From Pegethrix bostrychoides GSE-TBD4-15B (lineage in GTDB: Bacteria; Cyanobacteriota; Cyanobacteriia; Elainellales; Elainellaceae), in assembly GCA_019359155.1 (NCBI GenBank), contig JAHHHV010000072.1:1-64000 (forward strand): DNA of 64,000 nucleotides, given 5' to 3'. Each line of letters begins with the position of its first letter. Positions within the stretch are counted from its first letter, which is position 1. The notes beneath the pieces are model-generated. The model had not been told where the DNA came from. It did not search any database and saw only the letters and a program-made list of their open reading frames with translations. Positions 55,418-64,000 of the stretch are shown here, one piece after another. A program made the translations under genes and the position numbers.

Positions 55418-55505
55418 GGTTTGGGGAATTGGGGCAGGATGAAAGACTCGGCCACTCGCCGCCCAGTCTTTCACCACATTCCACAACTCTACCCAGACCC
55501 CAAAT
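55418..55505. terminator. Nested inverted repeats between convergent ilvC and ABC-2 permease genes
   Basis: TGAAAGACT (55440-55448) pairs with AGTCTTTCA (55465-55473), with CGGC/GCCG inside. An outer TTTGGGG (about 55419-55425) can pair with CCCCAAA (about 55498-55504). There is no T-run, so it may be a bidirectional RNA 3'-end structure. Confidence 0.45.
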
Positions 55506-56308
55506 CAATATCCTCCCAATTTCCCTAACCGTTTCATCCGCCGCTCCGCCCAGCCAAACAGCGCCACCCCGGCCAAAAAATAAACCGCGCCATTCAGCAG
55601 CGCCACCGCCAAAATTCCCCAGTCCAACGCCGCTCCCTGCGCCATTACCCCCCGCAGCAAGCCTGCCCCCGGTGCCATCGGCAGCAGCCAGCCCAAAAAC
55701 CTAGCGCTACCCGTCCAGCTCTCCACCGGCACCGTAAACAAAAAAATCAAGCCAAACTGAAAGACGCTCAGCACCTGCTGCACCTGCTTCAGCGTCAGCG
55801 CCAGCGCCCCCATTGCAAAGGCAATCCCATAAGCTCCCAGCAAAACCGCCAGCAGCGGCGGCAGGAGCGTTGGTGGGAAGGCCAGCCTGCTGCCCGTCAG
55901 CGCCATGATCAGCAGCAAAATGCCCAGGTTAATTGTCAAATTCAAGATCAGGCTAGCAATCGCCCGCAGCAAAAAAACCGTTGAAGCGCTGTAGGGCGAC
56001 AAAAATAGCTGCTCCAGCGTCCCCGTCCGCGACTCCTGCTGCAAGCCTCCGGCAATATCGCCCATAATAAACAGCATCAGCGCCCAGAGCACATAGCCCA
56101 CAATAATTGAGTCTAGCCGAGTGCCAAACTGAAACCCTGGCCCCGCAATATACTGCGTACTCAGAAACAGCCCGTAAAAAATAATCGTCGTGCCTACCAC
56201 ACCGCCAATCAGCTCAGACGAATAGCGTCGCAGCTGCACAAAACTCCGCTTGAATTCAGCCAAAAATAGAGAGAGCATCAAAAAAATATCGCTAGGGTTT
56301 TCGGACAA
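55505..56308 (-). CDS. ABC-2 type transporter permease
   Basis: 267 residues with six membrane helices (starting around SELIGGVVGTTIIFYGLFL). QESRTGTLEQLFLSPYSASTVFLLRAIASLIL is the ABC-2 family signature region. Its start region overlaps the ATPase gene by 17 bp, so the two form one exporter; an internal ATG eleven codons in is an alternative start. Cargo unknown. Confidence 0.85.
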   Translation of the reverse strand: MSENPSDIFLMLSLFLAEFKRSFVQLRRYSSELIGGVVGTTIIFYGLFLSTQYIAGPGFQFGTRLDSIIVGYVLWALMLFIMGDIAGGLQQESRTGTLEQLFLSPYSASTVFLLRAIASLILNLTINLGILLLIMALTGSRLAFPPTLLPPLLAVLLGAYGIAFAMGALALTLKQVQQVLSVFQFGLIFLFTVPVESWTGSARFLGWLLPMAPGAGLLRGVMAQGAALDWGILAVALLNGAVYFLAGVALFGWAERRMKRLGKLGGY

Positions 56309-57203
56309 AGCTGAGGAAAATATCAGTTAGGTTGGCCTGCTGCCGTCCCATCGTCACAATCGGCAGCGGACGCAGAATCTCCAGAGCCGAGTAGAGAATC
56401 TCCGGATCACGAATTGTGATCTGCTGTAGCTCAACCGTTGCGCCCAGCGCCGTAATTTTGCTGGCTCGCAGAGTATCCAGCGGTTGCTCCAGCTGAATCA
56501 AATAAGCGCTGTCCGAAAACTGGCGAATCAGCTCAGCAGTTGGCTCCTCAACGACAATTTCGCCCTGGTTAATTACCGCCACCCGATTCGACAGCTCCTC
56601 CGCAATATCGAGCTGATGCGTGGTCAGCAAAATCGCTCGCCCCTCCGCCGCAATCTCGCGTATCAAGCGCTTGACGCTCTCGGTCGCCTCCACATCCAGC
56701 CCCAGCGTTGGTTCATCCAGCAGCAGCAGCTGCGGATCATGCATCAGCGCCACAGCAATCGCCAGCTTTTGCTGCATCCCGCGGGAGAGATTCTGCACCA
56801 GCGTCTGCCGCTTGTCGCCCAGCTCAAATCGCTCAATCAGATCCCGGCTGTGCTGCTGAGCTACCCGGCGGCTGAGTCCCCGCAGCACGCCAAAATACTC
56901 CAGGTTTTCGATTGGGGTGAGCCGCCAGTAAAGGTTGCGGTTGCCTTCCAAGACTGCGCCAATTGCCCGCAGCGCCCGCACGTCTTGATGTGGATTGCGC
57001 CCCGCCACCATCACCCAGCCTGAGTCGGGCAAAATCAGTCCCGCAATCATTTTGATGGTAGTAGTTTTGCCCGCACCGTTTGGCCCCAGAAAGGCCAGCA
57101 CTTCGCCAGCTGCCAGCTTCAGCGAGACATCTGCAACTGCCGTAAAAACCTGGCGACGGCTGCGATAAGTTTTTTGCAGGTTTTGGGCTTCTAAAATCAG
57201 CAT
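56292..57203 (-). CDS. ABC transporter ATP-binding protein (exporter type)
   Basis: 303 residues, CcmA/DrrA-like. Walker A is GPNGAGKTT, Q-loop AVLEGNRNLYWRLT, signature LSRGM (weaker than LSGGQ), Walker B LLLLDEPTLGLD and H-loop TTHQLD. A C-terminal extension of about 75 residues is typical of drug and polysaccharide exporters. It pairs with the overlapping ABC-2 permease. Confidence 0.9.
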   Translation of the reverse strand: MLILEAQNLQKTYRSRRQVFTAVADVSLKLAAGEVLAFLGPNGAGKTTTIKMIAGLILPDSGWVMVAGRNPHQDVRALRAIGAVLEGNRNLYWRLTPIENLEYFGVLRGLSRRVAQQHSRDLIERFELGDKRQTLVQNLSRGMQQKLAIAVALMHDPQLLLLDEPTLGLDVEATESVKRLIREIAAEGRAILLTTHQLDIAEELSNRVAVINQGEIVVEEPTAELIRQFSDSAYLIQLEQPLDTLRASKITALGATVELQQITIRDPEILYSALEILRPLPIVTMGRQQANLTDIFLSFVRKP

Positions 57204-57423
57204 GAAGAATCAATAAGCTTATCCCTCCATTCTTCCTGATTTGATCCGATTTGACTGAGATTCAGGGAAGGCTGATTTCTAGCCGCCAACTGCGGGTTTG
57301 CGCTACGCTTGTAAAGTAATATTTATTAAGGAATCGTTAAGTTGCCGAATCAGGCGATTTTCTGATTCTGCTGCTTTAAGCTTTTAACCCATCCTGATAC
57401 ATCAAAGGGAACCAGACGCTTCT

Positions 57424-58923
57424 ATGATGCCAACCTCTGACGATTCCGCATTACTTGCTCCTGCTGATCAAGAGCGACCGGATAAACCCGAAGAAGCTTG
57501 CGGGGTGTTTGGCATCTATGCACCTGGAGAAGATGTCGCCAAGCTCACCTATTTCGGACTCTATACCCTTCAGCATCGCGGCCAAGAGTCGGCAGGCATC
57601 GCCACCTTCAAAGACGGACAGGTCTATTCTCATAAGGACATGGGTCTGGTTTCGCAGGTGTTCAGCGAGCCAATCTTGCAGAGGCTGCCGGGAGATTGGG
57701 CGGTAGGGCATACGCGCTATTCCACAACTGGGTCAAGCCGGGTTGTCAACGCCCAGCCTGCGATTGTCGAAACGCGACTTGGCCAACTGGCGCTGACGCA
57801 TAATGGCAACCTGGTCAACACCGCCGAACTGCGTGAAGAGCTGGTGCAGGCTAATGTAGAGCTGCTCACCACCACCGACTCGGAGATGATTGCCTTTGCC
57901 ATTGCCGGAGCCGTCAACGCGGGCAAAGCCTGGCTGGAAGGTACAATCAGCGCTCTGCATCGCTGCCGGGGAGCCTTTAGTTTGGCAATCGCTACGCCAG
58001 AAGGTGTGATCGGCGTGCGCGACCCTAATGGTGTACGTCCGCTAGTGATTGGTACGCTAGAAGGCCTGACGGCCAGTGCTCCGCTGCGCTACGTGATTGC
58101 CTCTGAAACCTGCGCGCTGGATATTATTGGGGCTGAGTATCTCAGGGATGTGGAACCCGGTGAGCTAGTCTGGATCACTGAAGCGGGGCTGGCTTCGTTT
58201 CACTGGGCGGCTCAGCCCCAGCGCAAGCTCTGCATTTTCGAGATGATCTATTTTGCACGGCCTGACAGCGTGATGCATGACGAAAGCCTCTACAGCTATC
58301 GGCTGCGGATTGGGCGGCAGCTGGCGATTGAATCTACGGTAGATGTCGATCTGGTGATGGGCGTTCCCGACTCTGGAATTCCAGCGGCGATTGGCTTTTC
58401 GCAGCAGTCAGAGATTCCCTATGCCGAGGGGCTAATCAAAAATCGCTATGTGGGGCGGACGTTCATTCAGCCCACCCAAACTATGCGGGAATCCGGGATT
58501 CGGATGAAGCTGAACCCGCTTAAAGATGTGCTGGTGGGCAAACGCATTCTGATCGTAGATGACTCGCTGGTGCGGGGCACAACCAGCCGTAAGATCATTA
58601 AGGCGCTGCGGGATGCCGGGGCAATTGAGGTGCATATGCGGATTTCTTCGCCGCCCGTGACGCACCCTTGCTTCTACGGCATTGATACCGATAGTCAGGA
58701 TCAGCTAATTGCCGCCACGAAATCTGTTGCAGAAATTGCCCAGCAGATTGGCGTGGATTCGCTGGCCTATTTAAGCTGGGAAGGCATGCTGAGCGCGACG
58801 GGCGAAGATCCAGAACATTTCTGCTCAGCCTGCTTCACGGGTGATTATCCAATTCCGGTTCCCGAACAGGTGAAGCGCTCAAAACTGGTGCTGGAAAAAC
58901 AGCCTGCTTCTACGCTAGCTTAA
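57424..58923 (+). CDS. purF: Amidophosphoribosyltransferase PurF
   Basis: PurF begins purine synthesis by making phosphoribosylamine from PRPP and glutamine. A 25-residue propeptide precedes the catalytic Cys in EEACGVFGIYAP. PRPP loop VLIVDDSLVRGTTSRKII-type sequence is at about 370-390. Cysteines near HPCFYGID and FCSACFTGDYP fit the B. subtilis-type iron-sulfur enzyme. Length 499 residues is normal. Confidence 0.96.
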   Translation: MMPTSDDSALLAPADQERPDKPEEACGVFGIYAPGEDVAKLTYFGLYTLQHRGQESAGIATFKDGQVYSHKDMGLVSQVFSEPILQRLPGDWAVGHTRYSTTGSSRVVNAQPAIVETRLGQLALTHNGNLVNTAELREELVQANVELLTTTDSEMIAFAIAGAVNAGKAWLEGTISALHRCRGAFSLAIATPEGVIGVRDPNGVRPLVIGTLEGLTASAPLRYVIASETCALDIIGAEYLRDVEPGELVWITEAGLASFHWAAQPQRKLCIFEMIYFARPDSVMHDESLYSYRLRIGRQLAIESTVDVDLVMGVPDSGIPAAIGFSQQSEIPYAEGLIKNRYVGRTFIQPTQTMRESGIRMKLNPLKDVLVGKRILIVDDSLVRGTTSRKIIKALRDAGAIEVHMRISSPPVTHPCFYGIDTDSQDQLIAATKSVAEIAQQIGVDSLAYLSWEGMLSATGEDPEHFCSACFTGDYPIPVPEQVKRSKLVLEKQPASTLA

Positions 58924-58978
58924 GTTGTTTACCTGCAAAGTCACACTGGCTAAAAGGTTTAAAGACAAGGTTTAAAAA

Positions 58979-59012
58979 CACAGAGCGGATGAGTATCTTC
59001 ATCCGCTCTGTG
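58979..59012 (-). terminator. Strong hairpin terminator for the 59081-59449 gene
   Basis: CACAGAGCGGATGA (58979-58992) and TCATCCGCTCTGTG (58999-59012) form a perfect 14-bp stem. On the minus strand the stem is followed by TTTTT, so it terminates the minus-strand gene; on the plus strand there is no T-run. Confidence 0.8.
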
Positions 59013-59080
59013 AACGCTTAATTAGAGACTACTGAATTTAGGCAAGATTGAGTAGGTCTCTAATTAGACCTAGTTTTTGC

Positions 59081-59449
59081 CTAGTTTCTACCAGTCATCT
59101 TATCAGCAGCTTTGCCTAGCGCCTGCTGTACTTCTTCAGCCGCTGACTTGGCTTGACGCGAATTTGAAGGGCGGTTCATCTGGTGAATATCAGCCGTGCC
59201 CTGCACTTCATTCAGCCCTTTGTTGGCCTGCTCAATAATTTTGTCAGCATCCAGCGCGTTCTCTGGTCTAATCGCGTCTTCTGATTCGTCTAAAATTTCG
59301 TTGAGACGGGGTTCGCCCTCAGACGGACGACTCTGCATGCTGCCAATTGCTAAAGCGGGAGTAGCTTGAGCAAACAGAACAACGGCACAGAACAGCGCAA
59401 TCGCTGCACCCTTCAGAAAACGAGTCATACCAGAAAGATTGAAGCTCAT
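59081..59449 (-). CDS. Small secreted hypothetical protein
   Basis: 122 residues from an ATG with GGAGG seven bases upstream. A signal peptide is clear: hydrophobic FLKGAAIALFCAVVLFAQATPALA, cleavage after ALA at about 33. The mature part is acidic and helical (EPRLNEILDESEDAIRPEN, AKSAAEEVQQALGKAADKM). It resembles cyanobacterial small exported or low-temperature-induced proteins, but the family is uncertain. Confidence 0.7.
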   Translation of the reverse strand: MSFNLSGMTRFLKGAAIALFCAVVLFAQATPALAIGSMQSRPSEGEPRLNEILDESEDAIRPENALDADKIIEQANKGLNEVQGTADIHQMNRPSNSRQAKSAAEEVQQALGKAADKMTGRN

Positions 59450-59796
59450 ATTAATTCCTCCAAAACAGTTGATTTTTTGATTTTTTACAGACAGATTCAG
59501 TCTAGAAACTCAGTCTAGAAACCGAATTAAACCAGTCAAAAGCTGCCCCTTACTCCAAGCTCAAAACTTCCGGCTGGAGGCTTTTCTAACTTGGAAGCAC
59601 TCATAGTTATATCGGTAATTCTGGCTTCGGCAAATCGCTCTAGAGACTGAGCTTTAATTTGAAGATTTGCTCACAAACCTATCTCTTTAGATAGAGTGAA
59701 AATGAAGTCATTCTGGTGTGAGTTCAGAGTCTGAGTCTGGAATCTGAGTTCCGAAAGATATGCGAGCGACTTCTGGCCTTCTAGCCGAGCGAACCC
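59450..59796. other. Divergent intergenic region with a 13-bp tandem duplication and a small hairpin
   Basis: 347 bp without a gene. cagtctagaaac(t/c) is duplicated at 59498-59523. Further on, CTATCT-CTTT-AGATAG (about 59680) lies between CTCACA and TGTGAG, so the rbsK leader could fold. Promoters cannot be placed with confidence. Confidence 0.5.
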
Positions 59797-60726
59797 ATGA
59801 GCATCATTGTGTTTGGCAGCATCAATCTGGATCTCGTGGCGCGGACAGCTCACATTCCAGCACCGGGCGAGACGATTGTGGGACAGCATTTTGCAACCCT
59901 GCCGGGAGGCAAAGGCGCAAATCAGGCTGTGGCGGCAGCAAGGCTAGGTCTGCCGACTGAACTGGTGGGGCGAGTCGGCAGCGATCAGTTTGGTGAGCTG
60001 CTGCTGCAAAGCCTGAGTCTGAGTGGAGTGGGCTGCGCGGGCGTGACGGTTGACTCAACGACGCATTCGGGAGTGGCGCTGATTGCTGTGGATGATGCTA
60101 GCGAAAACAGCATTATTGTGGTGCCGGGAGCTAACGGCCAGGTTGGCGCGTCCGATCTTCAGCGGCTCTACAGTCTGCTGCCCCAAGCTAAGGTGCTGCT
60201 GCTCCAGCTCGAACTACCGCTGTCTGTTGTCATAGCTGCCGCCAAAGCCGCAAAACAAATTGGCGTGACGGTGATTTTTGACCCCGCCCCGGCTCGACCT
60301 GACCTGCCATCCGAGCTATATCCGCTGATTGATATCATCACGCCCAATCAGATCGAAGCGGGACAGCTGGCGGGATTTGAGGTGAATAGTCTTGCCACGG
60401 CGCAGCAGGCGGCAGCAGTTCTGCATCAGCAGGGAGTGGGCACGGTCATTATCAAGCTGGGTCAGCAGGGTGCAGTCTGTCTGAACCAAGGCGAGAGCTT
60501 CGAGATTCCGGCTTTTCCGGTCAAGGCTGTCGATACGGTGGCGGCTGGGGACTGTTTTAATGGCGGACTCGCCGCAGGACTTGCCGCAGGTATGAACTTG
60601 CGAGCAGCCATGAGACAGGCCGCTGCTGCCGCTGCCCTCTCAGTGACCCGAGCAGGCGCTCAGCCTTCGCTTCCCACTCGTGCCGAGCTCGATCGGTTTC
60701 TGGCGAGCTTTGATCTACAGATTTGA
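59797..60726 (+). CDS. rbsK: Ribokinase
   Basis: 309-residue PfkB-family sugar kinase. GSINLDLVARTAHIPAPGETIVG and GGKGANQAVAAARLG form the substrate-binding start, and DTVAAGDCFNGGLAAGLA holds the catalytic Asp (usually GAGD; here AAGD). Phosphorylation of ribose is the likely role, though other sugar or nucleoside kinases are possible. Confidence 0.9.
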   Translation: MSIIVFGSINLDLVARTAHIPAPGETIVGQHFATLPGGKGANQAVAAARLGLPTELVGRVGSDQFGELLLQSLSLSGVGCAGVTVDSTTHSGVALIAVDDASENSIIVVPGANGQVGASDLQRLYSLLPQAKVLLLQLELPLSVVIAAAKAAKQIGVTVIFDPAPARPDLPSELYPLIDIITPNQIEAGQLAGFEVNSLATAQQAAAVLHQQGVGTVIIKLGQQGAVCLNQGESFEIPAFPVKAVDTVAAGDCFNGGLAAGLAAGMNLRAAMRQAAAAAALSVTRAGAQPSLPTRAELDRFLASFDLQI

Positions 60727-60900
60727 TTGACCAGATCTGAGCCATGAGGCTCGCGTGAGGCTTGTGAGATCTGAGCCAATTGAGTGAGGCAGCTTGAGCT
60801 ATAGTCAAATTCAGGGAATTCTGAAGGGTCTAGTCTGAGAGATATCTGCGGGGGCAAACTCTGTTTACCCTGCCCGCTCAATTTTGATCCGACTTACGCC

Positions 60901-63900
60901 ATGCAGCCTGCTCCATTTGCCTCAAACGAAGCACAGCGCCTCGCGGCTCTTCAAGCCTGCAAGCTGCTTGATACCGAGCCGGAAAAGGCGTTTGACGATA
61001 TTGCTCATCTGGCAGCGCATATCTGCCAAACTCCAATTGCGCTGGTCAGCCTAATTGACGCTGAGCGACAGTGGTTCAAAGCGAAGGTTGGGCTAGACGC
61101 AGAGCAGACTCATCGCAATCTGGCATTTTGCGCCCATGCAATCCTGCAAAAAGATCTGCTAATTGTGCCAGACGCGCTGGCTGACGCTCGCTTTGCCGAC
61201 AACCCGCTGGCGACAGGCGCACCCTTTGTGCGGTTTTATGCTGGCGTGCCGCTGACGACGCCTGACGGCTTTCCACTGGGGACGCTCTGCGTGATTGATC
61301 ACGTGCCCCGTTCGCTGAGTGATGAGCAAATTAGCGCCCTGAAAACGCTAGCCAATCAGGTGATGCGGCAGATCGAGATGCGGCGCAGCCTGTCTGAGCT
61401 AGAGCGGGTTGCCGTGATCCGTCGGCCAGGTAGCCGCAGTCGGCAGTTCCTCAAAACCATCGCGATTGGGCTAGGGGCTGCTTCCGCCATGCTGGTAACG
61501 GTTGGGCTGCTGTCCTACCGCAGTCTGACTCACTATCTTGAGATTGCTCAGGCGCAAGAGAGTGAGCAGCAGAGATTGAGTCGCCTAGAGCAGCTTCAGT
61601 CCTGCATCCAGACGGTCGAAATTGCTCAAAACCGCTATGTGCTGACAGGGCAAGAGCAGGCGCTGAAGGCATTCCAGCAGGCAAGCACCTGTGCGCGGTC
61701 TCAGCTGACGACCTGGCAGTCAGAAAATTTGAGTGCTTTGAGTCCAGATCGCAGCTCTCGCTCAACCCCCAGCTCAAACCAACTCGCTCAGATAGAGGCG
61801 CTCAAGCCGCAAATCGAGCAGAAGCTGGCCGAGGCTGAGCGGATTCTGGCAATGCGTGACCAGTCGGGCATGGCAGCGGCAGCGGCGGCTGTGAATCGGC
61901 TGGGGGACCCACTCAGATCAAGCCCGCTCAGCTCACAGGGCATCCAGTCGCGACTCGACGATATTCAGACTGCTATGCAGCAGCGGTTAGCGCAGCAGAA
62001 AACGGCCTTTGAGCTGGCCGCCCACCGCCTGCTCCAGACCTTTGCCATGGCCATGCTGACCAATCTGCTGCTGCTGGCCTTTCTGTTTCGGGCAATCTAC
62101 CGCGAGACCCTGGAGCGTCAGCGCACCGAACGCAGTCTCGAGCAAGAGCGTGACTTTACCACAGCCGTAATCGATACGGTCGATGCGCTAGTTGTCGTGC
62201 TGGACACAGAGGGCAGAATCGTCCGGTTCAATCACACCTGCGAAAAAGTCTCAGGCTACAGCTACGAAGAGCTGCGGAACCGCTGCGTCTGGGATGTGCT
62301 GCTGCGCCCAGCTGATGTTGCGCTCGTCAAAGCCGCCTTCAGCGAGATTCTCAGCGGACGGGCACGGGGCAGCTACGAAAACTACTGGCTGACACGTGCA
62401 TGCCAGCATCGCTTGATTCACTGGTCTACCACCACGCTCAACAACGACGACGGCTCAATTGCTTATGTGATCAGCACAGGCAAAGATATTACAGAGCAAA
62501 AGCAGGCTGAAAGACGACGCAGCACGCAGTCGAGCATCGCGCAGGTGTTGGCGCAGTCGAATGGCCTTAGCGACGCGGTTCCAGCGATCCTCCAGACCCT
62601 TTGCCAAAGACTGGGCTGGGATTTGGGAGCTTTTTGGCAGGTGGATGCGGCAGGTTTACAAGGCTTGCAGCTGTTCTCAAGCTGGCAGTCGCCCGCAGTT
62701 GCGTCCAATTCTGTGCCTGATCTACCGCCTCGGCATCACGGCTTTCTCTCCGAAGTGTTGGAGGCCGAGCGACCTGTTCTGATCGCAGATTTGAGGCAGA
62801 TGGCCATGCCCGATCTCGCACCCGGCTTAGCACCAGACTTGGTAAAAGCTGGTTTTCAGCAGGGGTTGGGGCTGCCAATTTGGGGAAGCAGCCAAATTCT
62901 GGGCGTGATTACGCTGTTTAGCCAGAGCTTAGAGCAGCAGTCAGACTCCGACTGGCTAGAGCTAATGACGGCTGTTGGCGCTCAGATTGGGCAGTTTGTG
63001 GAGCGGCAGCAGGCGGCAGCCGAGATGCAACAGCAGCATGCCCGAACGCAGCTGATGTCGGCCATGACGCTACGGATTCGCCAATATCTCGATCTGCCTG
63101 ATATTTTGACCAGCACGGTTTCTGAGGTACGCCAGTTTTTGCAGACCGATCGGGTGCTGCTCTACCGCTTTCTGCCCGACTGGAACGGGACGGTAGCTGT
63201 TGAGTCGGTCGATCCGCAGTGGTCTGCATCGCTGGGCTGCGAGTTTCAAGATCACTGCTTCACAAATGGGCTTTGGCGAGACTACTATCACGGGCGGGTG
63301 CAGATGATCACAGATATTGATCAGGCTGACCTGAGCGAATGCCACCGCCAGTTGCTGAAGCAGTTTCAGGTGCGCGCCAACTTAGTCGTGCCGATTTTAG
63401 CCGATCATCAGCTCTGGGGCTTGCTAATCGCACATCACTGTCGCGCTAGTCGCCAGTGGCAGGACACCGAAGTAGACCTGCTGCGCGAATTGGCCAATCA
63501 GGTTGGTATCGCCATCTTCCAGGCCAATCTGCTAGAGCAGAAAACGCAGCAGGGCAGTCAGCTGGCTCAGCAAAATCAAGAGCTGCAAGCTGCCCGCAGG
63601 CTAGCCGAACAAGCTGTCCAGATCAAGAGCGCTTTCCTGGCCACCATGAGCCATGAGATCCGCACGCCGCTGAATGCGCTGATCGGCATGACCGAGCTGC
63701 TGCTGGAGAGCAATCTTGACGCTCAGCAGCGCGACTTTGCCACCACTATGCAGATCAGCGGTGACGCACTGCTCAGCCTGATCAACGATATTCTCGACTT
63801 TTCTAAGCTAGAAGCGGGCGAGATGGAGCTAGAAGTTCTGGACTTTGACCTGGGGCTTTGTCTGGAAGAAGTCGCAGATCTATTGGCCAACAGCGCCTAT

Positions 63901-64000
63901 TCCAAAAACCTGGAGCTAGTCGTGCTGCGTGACCCGAAGCTGCCAGTGCGGCTGCGCGGAGATCTGAATCGGCTGCGGCAGGTCTTGACCAATTTGATCG
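60901..64000 (+). CDS. Large membrane histidine kinase with a DXCF cyanobacteriochrome GAF domain (runs off the window)
   Basis: An open frame of over 1030 codons from the ATG at 60901, without a stop in the window. In order: an N-terminal GAF (about 1-170, [10 protein letters not shown]), membrane helix about 183-205, a CHASE3-like helical sensor (about 206-370), membrane helix about 377-400, a PAS domain (about 420-535), a GAF (about 545-695), a bilin-type GAF (about 715-880), and HisKA with His918 ([10 protein letters not shown]). The third GAF carries DHCF (Cys786) and ECHRQL (Cys814-His815). The 28-residue spacing equals that of TePixJ (Cys494/Cys522). It is probably a blue/green or violet-sensing kinase; the ATPase and any receiver lie beyond the edge. 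Confidence 0.9.
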   Translation, partial: MQPAPFASNEAQRLAALQACKLLDTEPEKAFDDIAHLAAHICQTPIALVSLIDAERQWFKAKVGLDAEQTHRNLAFCAHAILQKDLLIVPDALADARFADNPLATGAPFVRFYAGVPLTTPDGFPLGTLCVIDHVPRSLSDEQISALKTLANQVMRQIEMRRSLSELERVAVIRRPGSRSRQFLKTIAIGLGAASAMLVTVGLLSYRSLTHYLEIAQAQESEQQRLSRLEQLQSCIQTVEIAQNRYVLTGQEQALKAFQQASTCARSQLTTWQSENLSALSPDRSSRSTPSSNQLAQIEALKPQIEQKLAEAERILAMRDQSGMAAAAAAVNRLGDPLRSSPLSSQGIQSRLDDIQTAMQQRLAQQKTAFELAAHRLLQTFAMAMLTNLLLLAFLFRAIYRETLERQRTERSLEQERDFTTAVIDTVDALVVVLDTEGRIVRFNHTCEKVSGYSYEELRNRCVWDVLLRPADVALVKAAFSEILSGRARGSYENYWLTRACQHRLIHWSTTTLNNDDGSIAYVISTGKDITEQKQAERRRSTQSSIAQVLAQSNGLSDAVPAILQTLCQRLGWDLGAFWQVDAAGLQGLQLFSSWQSPAVASNSVPDLPPRHHGFLSEVLEAERPVLIADLRQMAMPDLAPGLAPDLVKAGFQQGLGLPIWGSSQILGVITLFSQSLEQQSDSDWLELMTAVGAQIGQFVERQQAAAEMQQQHARTQLMSAMTLRIRQYLDLPDILTSTVSEVRQFLQTDRVLLYRFLPDWNGTVAVESVDPQWSASLGCEFQDHCFTNGLWRDYYHGRVQMITDIDQADLSECHRQLLKQFQVRANLVVPILADHQLWGLLIAHHCRASRQWQDTEVDLLRELANQVGIAIFQANLLEQKTQQGSQLAQQNQELQAARRLAEQAVQIKSAFLATMSHEIRTPLNALIGMTELLLESNLDAQQRDFATTMQISGDALLSLINDILDFSKLEAGEMELEVLDFDLGLCLEEVADLLANSAYSKNLELVVLRDPKLPVRLRGDLNRLRQVLTNLI

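Overview
The window is a piece of cyanobacterial chromosome. PetG, a CytM-type cytochrome c, RpaB, a class II ribonucleotide reductase, a PetB-like cytochrome b, a cyanobacteriochrome-type photoreceptor kinase and many small cyanobacteria-specific hypothetical proteins all point there. Gene content and moderately high GC suggest a Leptolyngbya-like filamentous lineage, but that is inference. The palindrome GCGATCGC (HIP1) is rare here: I noticed only three copies, near 6187, 32694 and 46075.

Left part (1-15 kb) is accessory in character. After two decayed genes (1-1000) comes a zinc-homeostasis locus: a Zur/Fur-family repressor diverges from hemB-znuA-znuC-znuB across a perfect 7-1-7 Zur box (1445-1459). 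The HemB carries aspartates where zinc enzymes have cysteines. Next is an SmtA-type metallothionein behind a 20-bp SmtB/ArsR-type palindrome. Positions 5.7-6.9 kb are a graveyard of gene fragments (transposase, RTX protein, dnaK 3' end). A six-gene minus-strand operon (12.2 to 6.9 kb) follows: Ni-dependent guanidine hydrolase of the ureohydrolase fold, HypA- and HypB-like nickel chaperones, and an ABC importer. A guanidine-I (ykkC) riboswitch with a terminator that competes with the aptamer precedes it. An RTX protein and small hypotheticals close this part.

Middle (15-43 kb) is mostly housekeeping: plsX-fabH-fabD, rpaB, radA, tRNA-Thr(CGT), an MBOAT/SGNH acyltransferase pair, moeA, tRNA-Arg(ACG), an MFS transporter, lexA with its own SOS box, cytM, petG, rsmD-hisH, a nucleotidyltransferase fused to a degenerate phosphomannomutase domain, an ssb-like gene, nrdJ, moaC, an RluA-type pseudouridine synthase, a flippase-like membrane protein, a TPR protein and ispD.

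Right part (43-64 kb) holds three histidine kinases, tldE-tldD, a small PetB-like cytochrome b lacking one heme ligand, ilvC, an ABC-2 exporter pair, purF, rbsK and, running off the end, a large membrane kinase whose third GAF domain has both cysteines of a DXCF cyanobacteriochrome.

A recurring feature is short perfect or near-perfect tandem repeats (period 10-17 bp, 2-3 copies) just after or across stop codons and in leaders, at nine places at least. The best points to follow are the guanidine locus with its riboswitch, the opposed Zur/SmtB zinc control, the DXCF photoreceptor kinase and the ligand-deficient cytochrome b.
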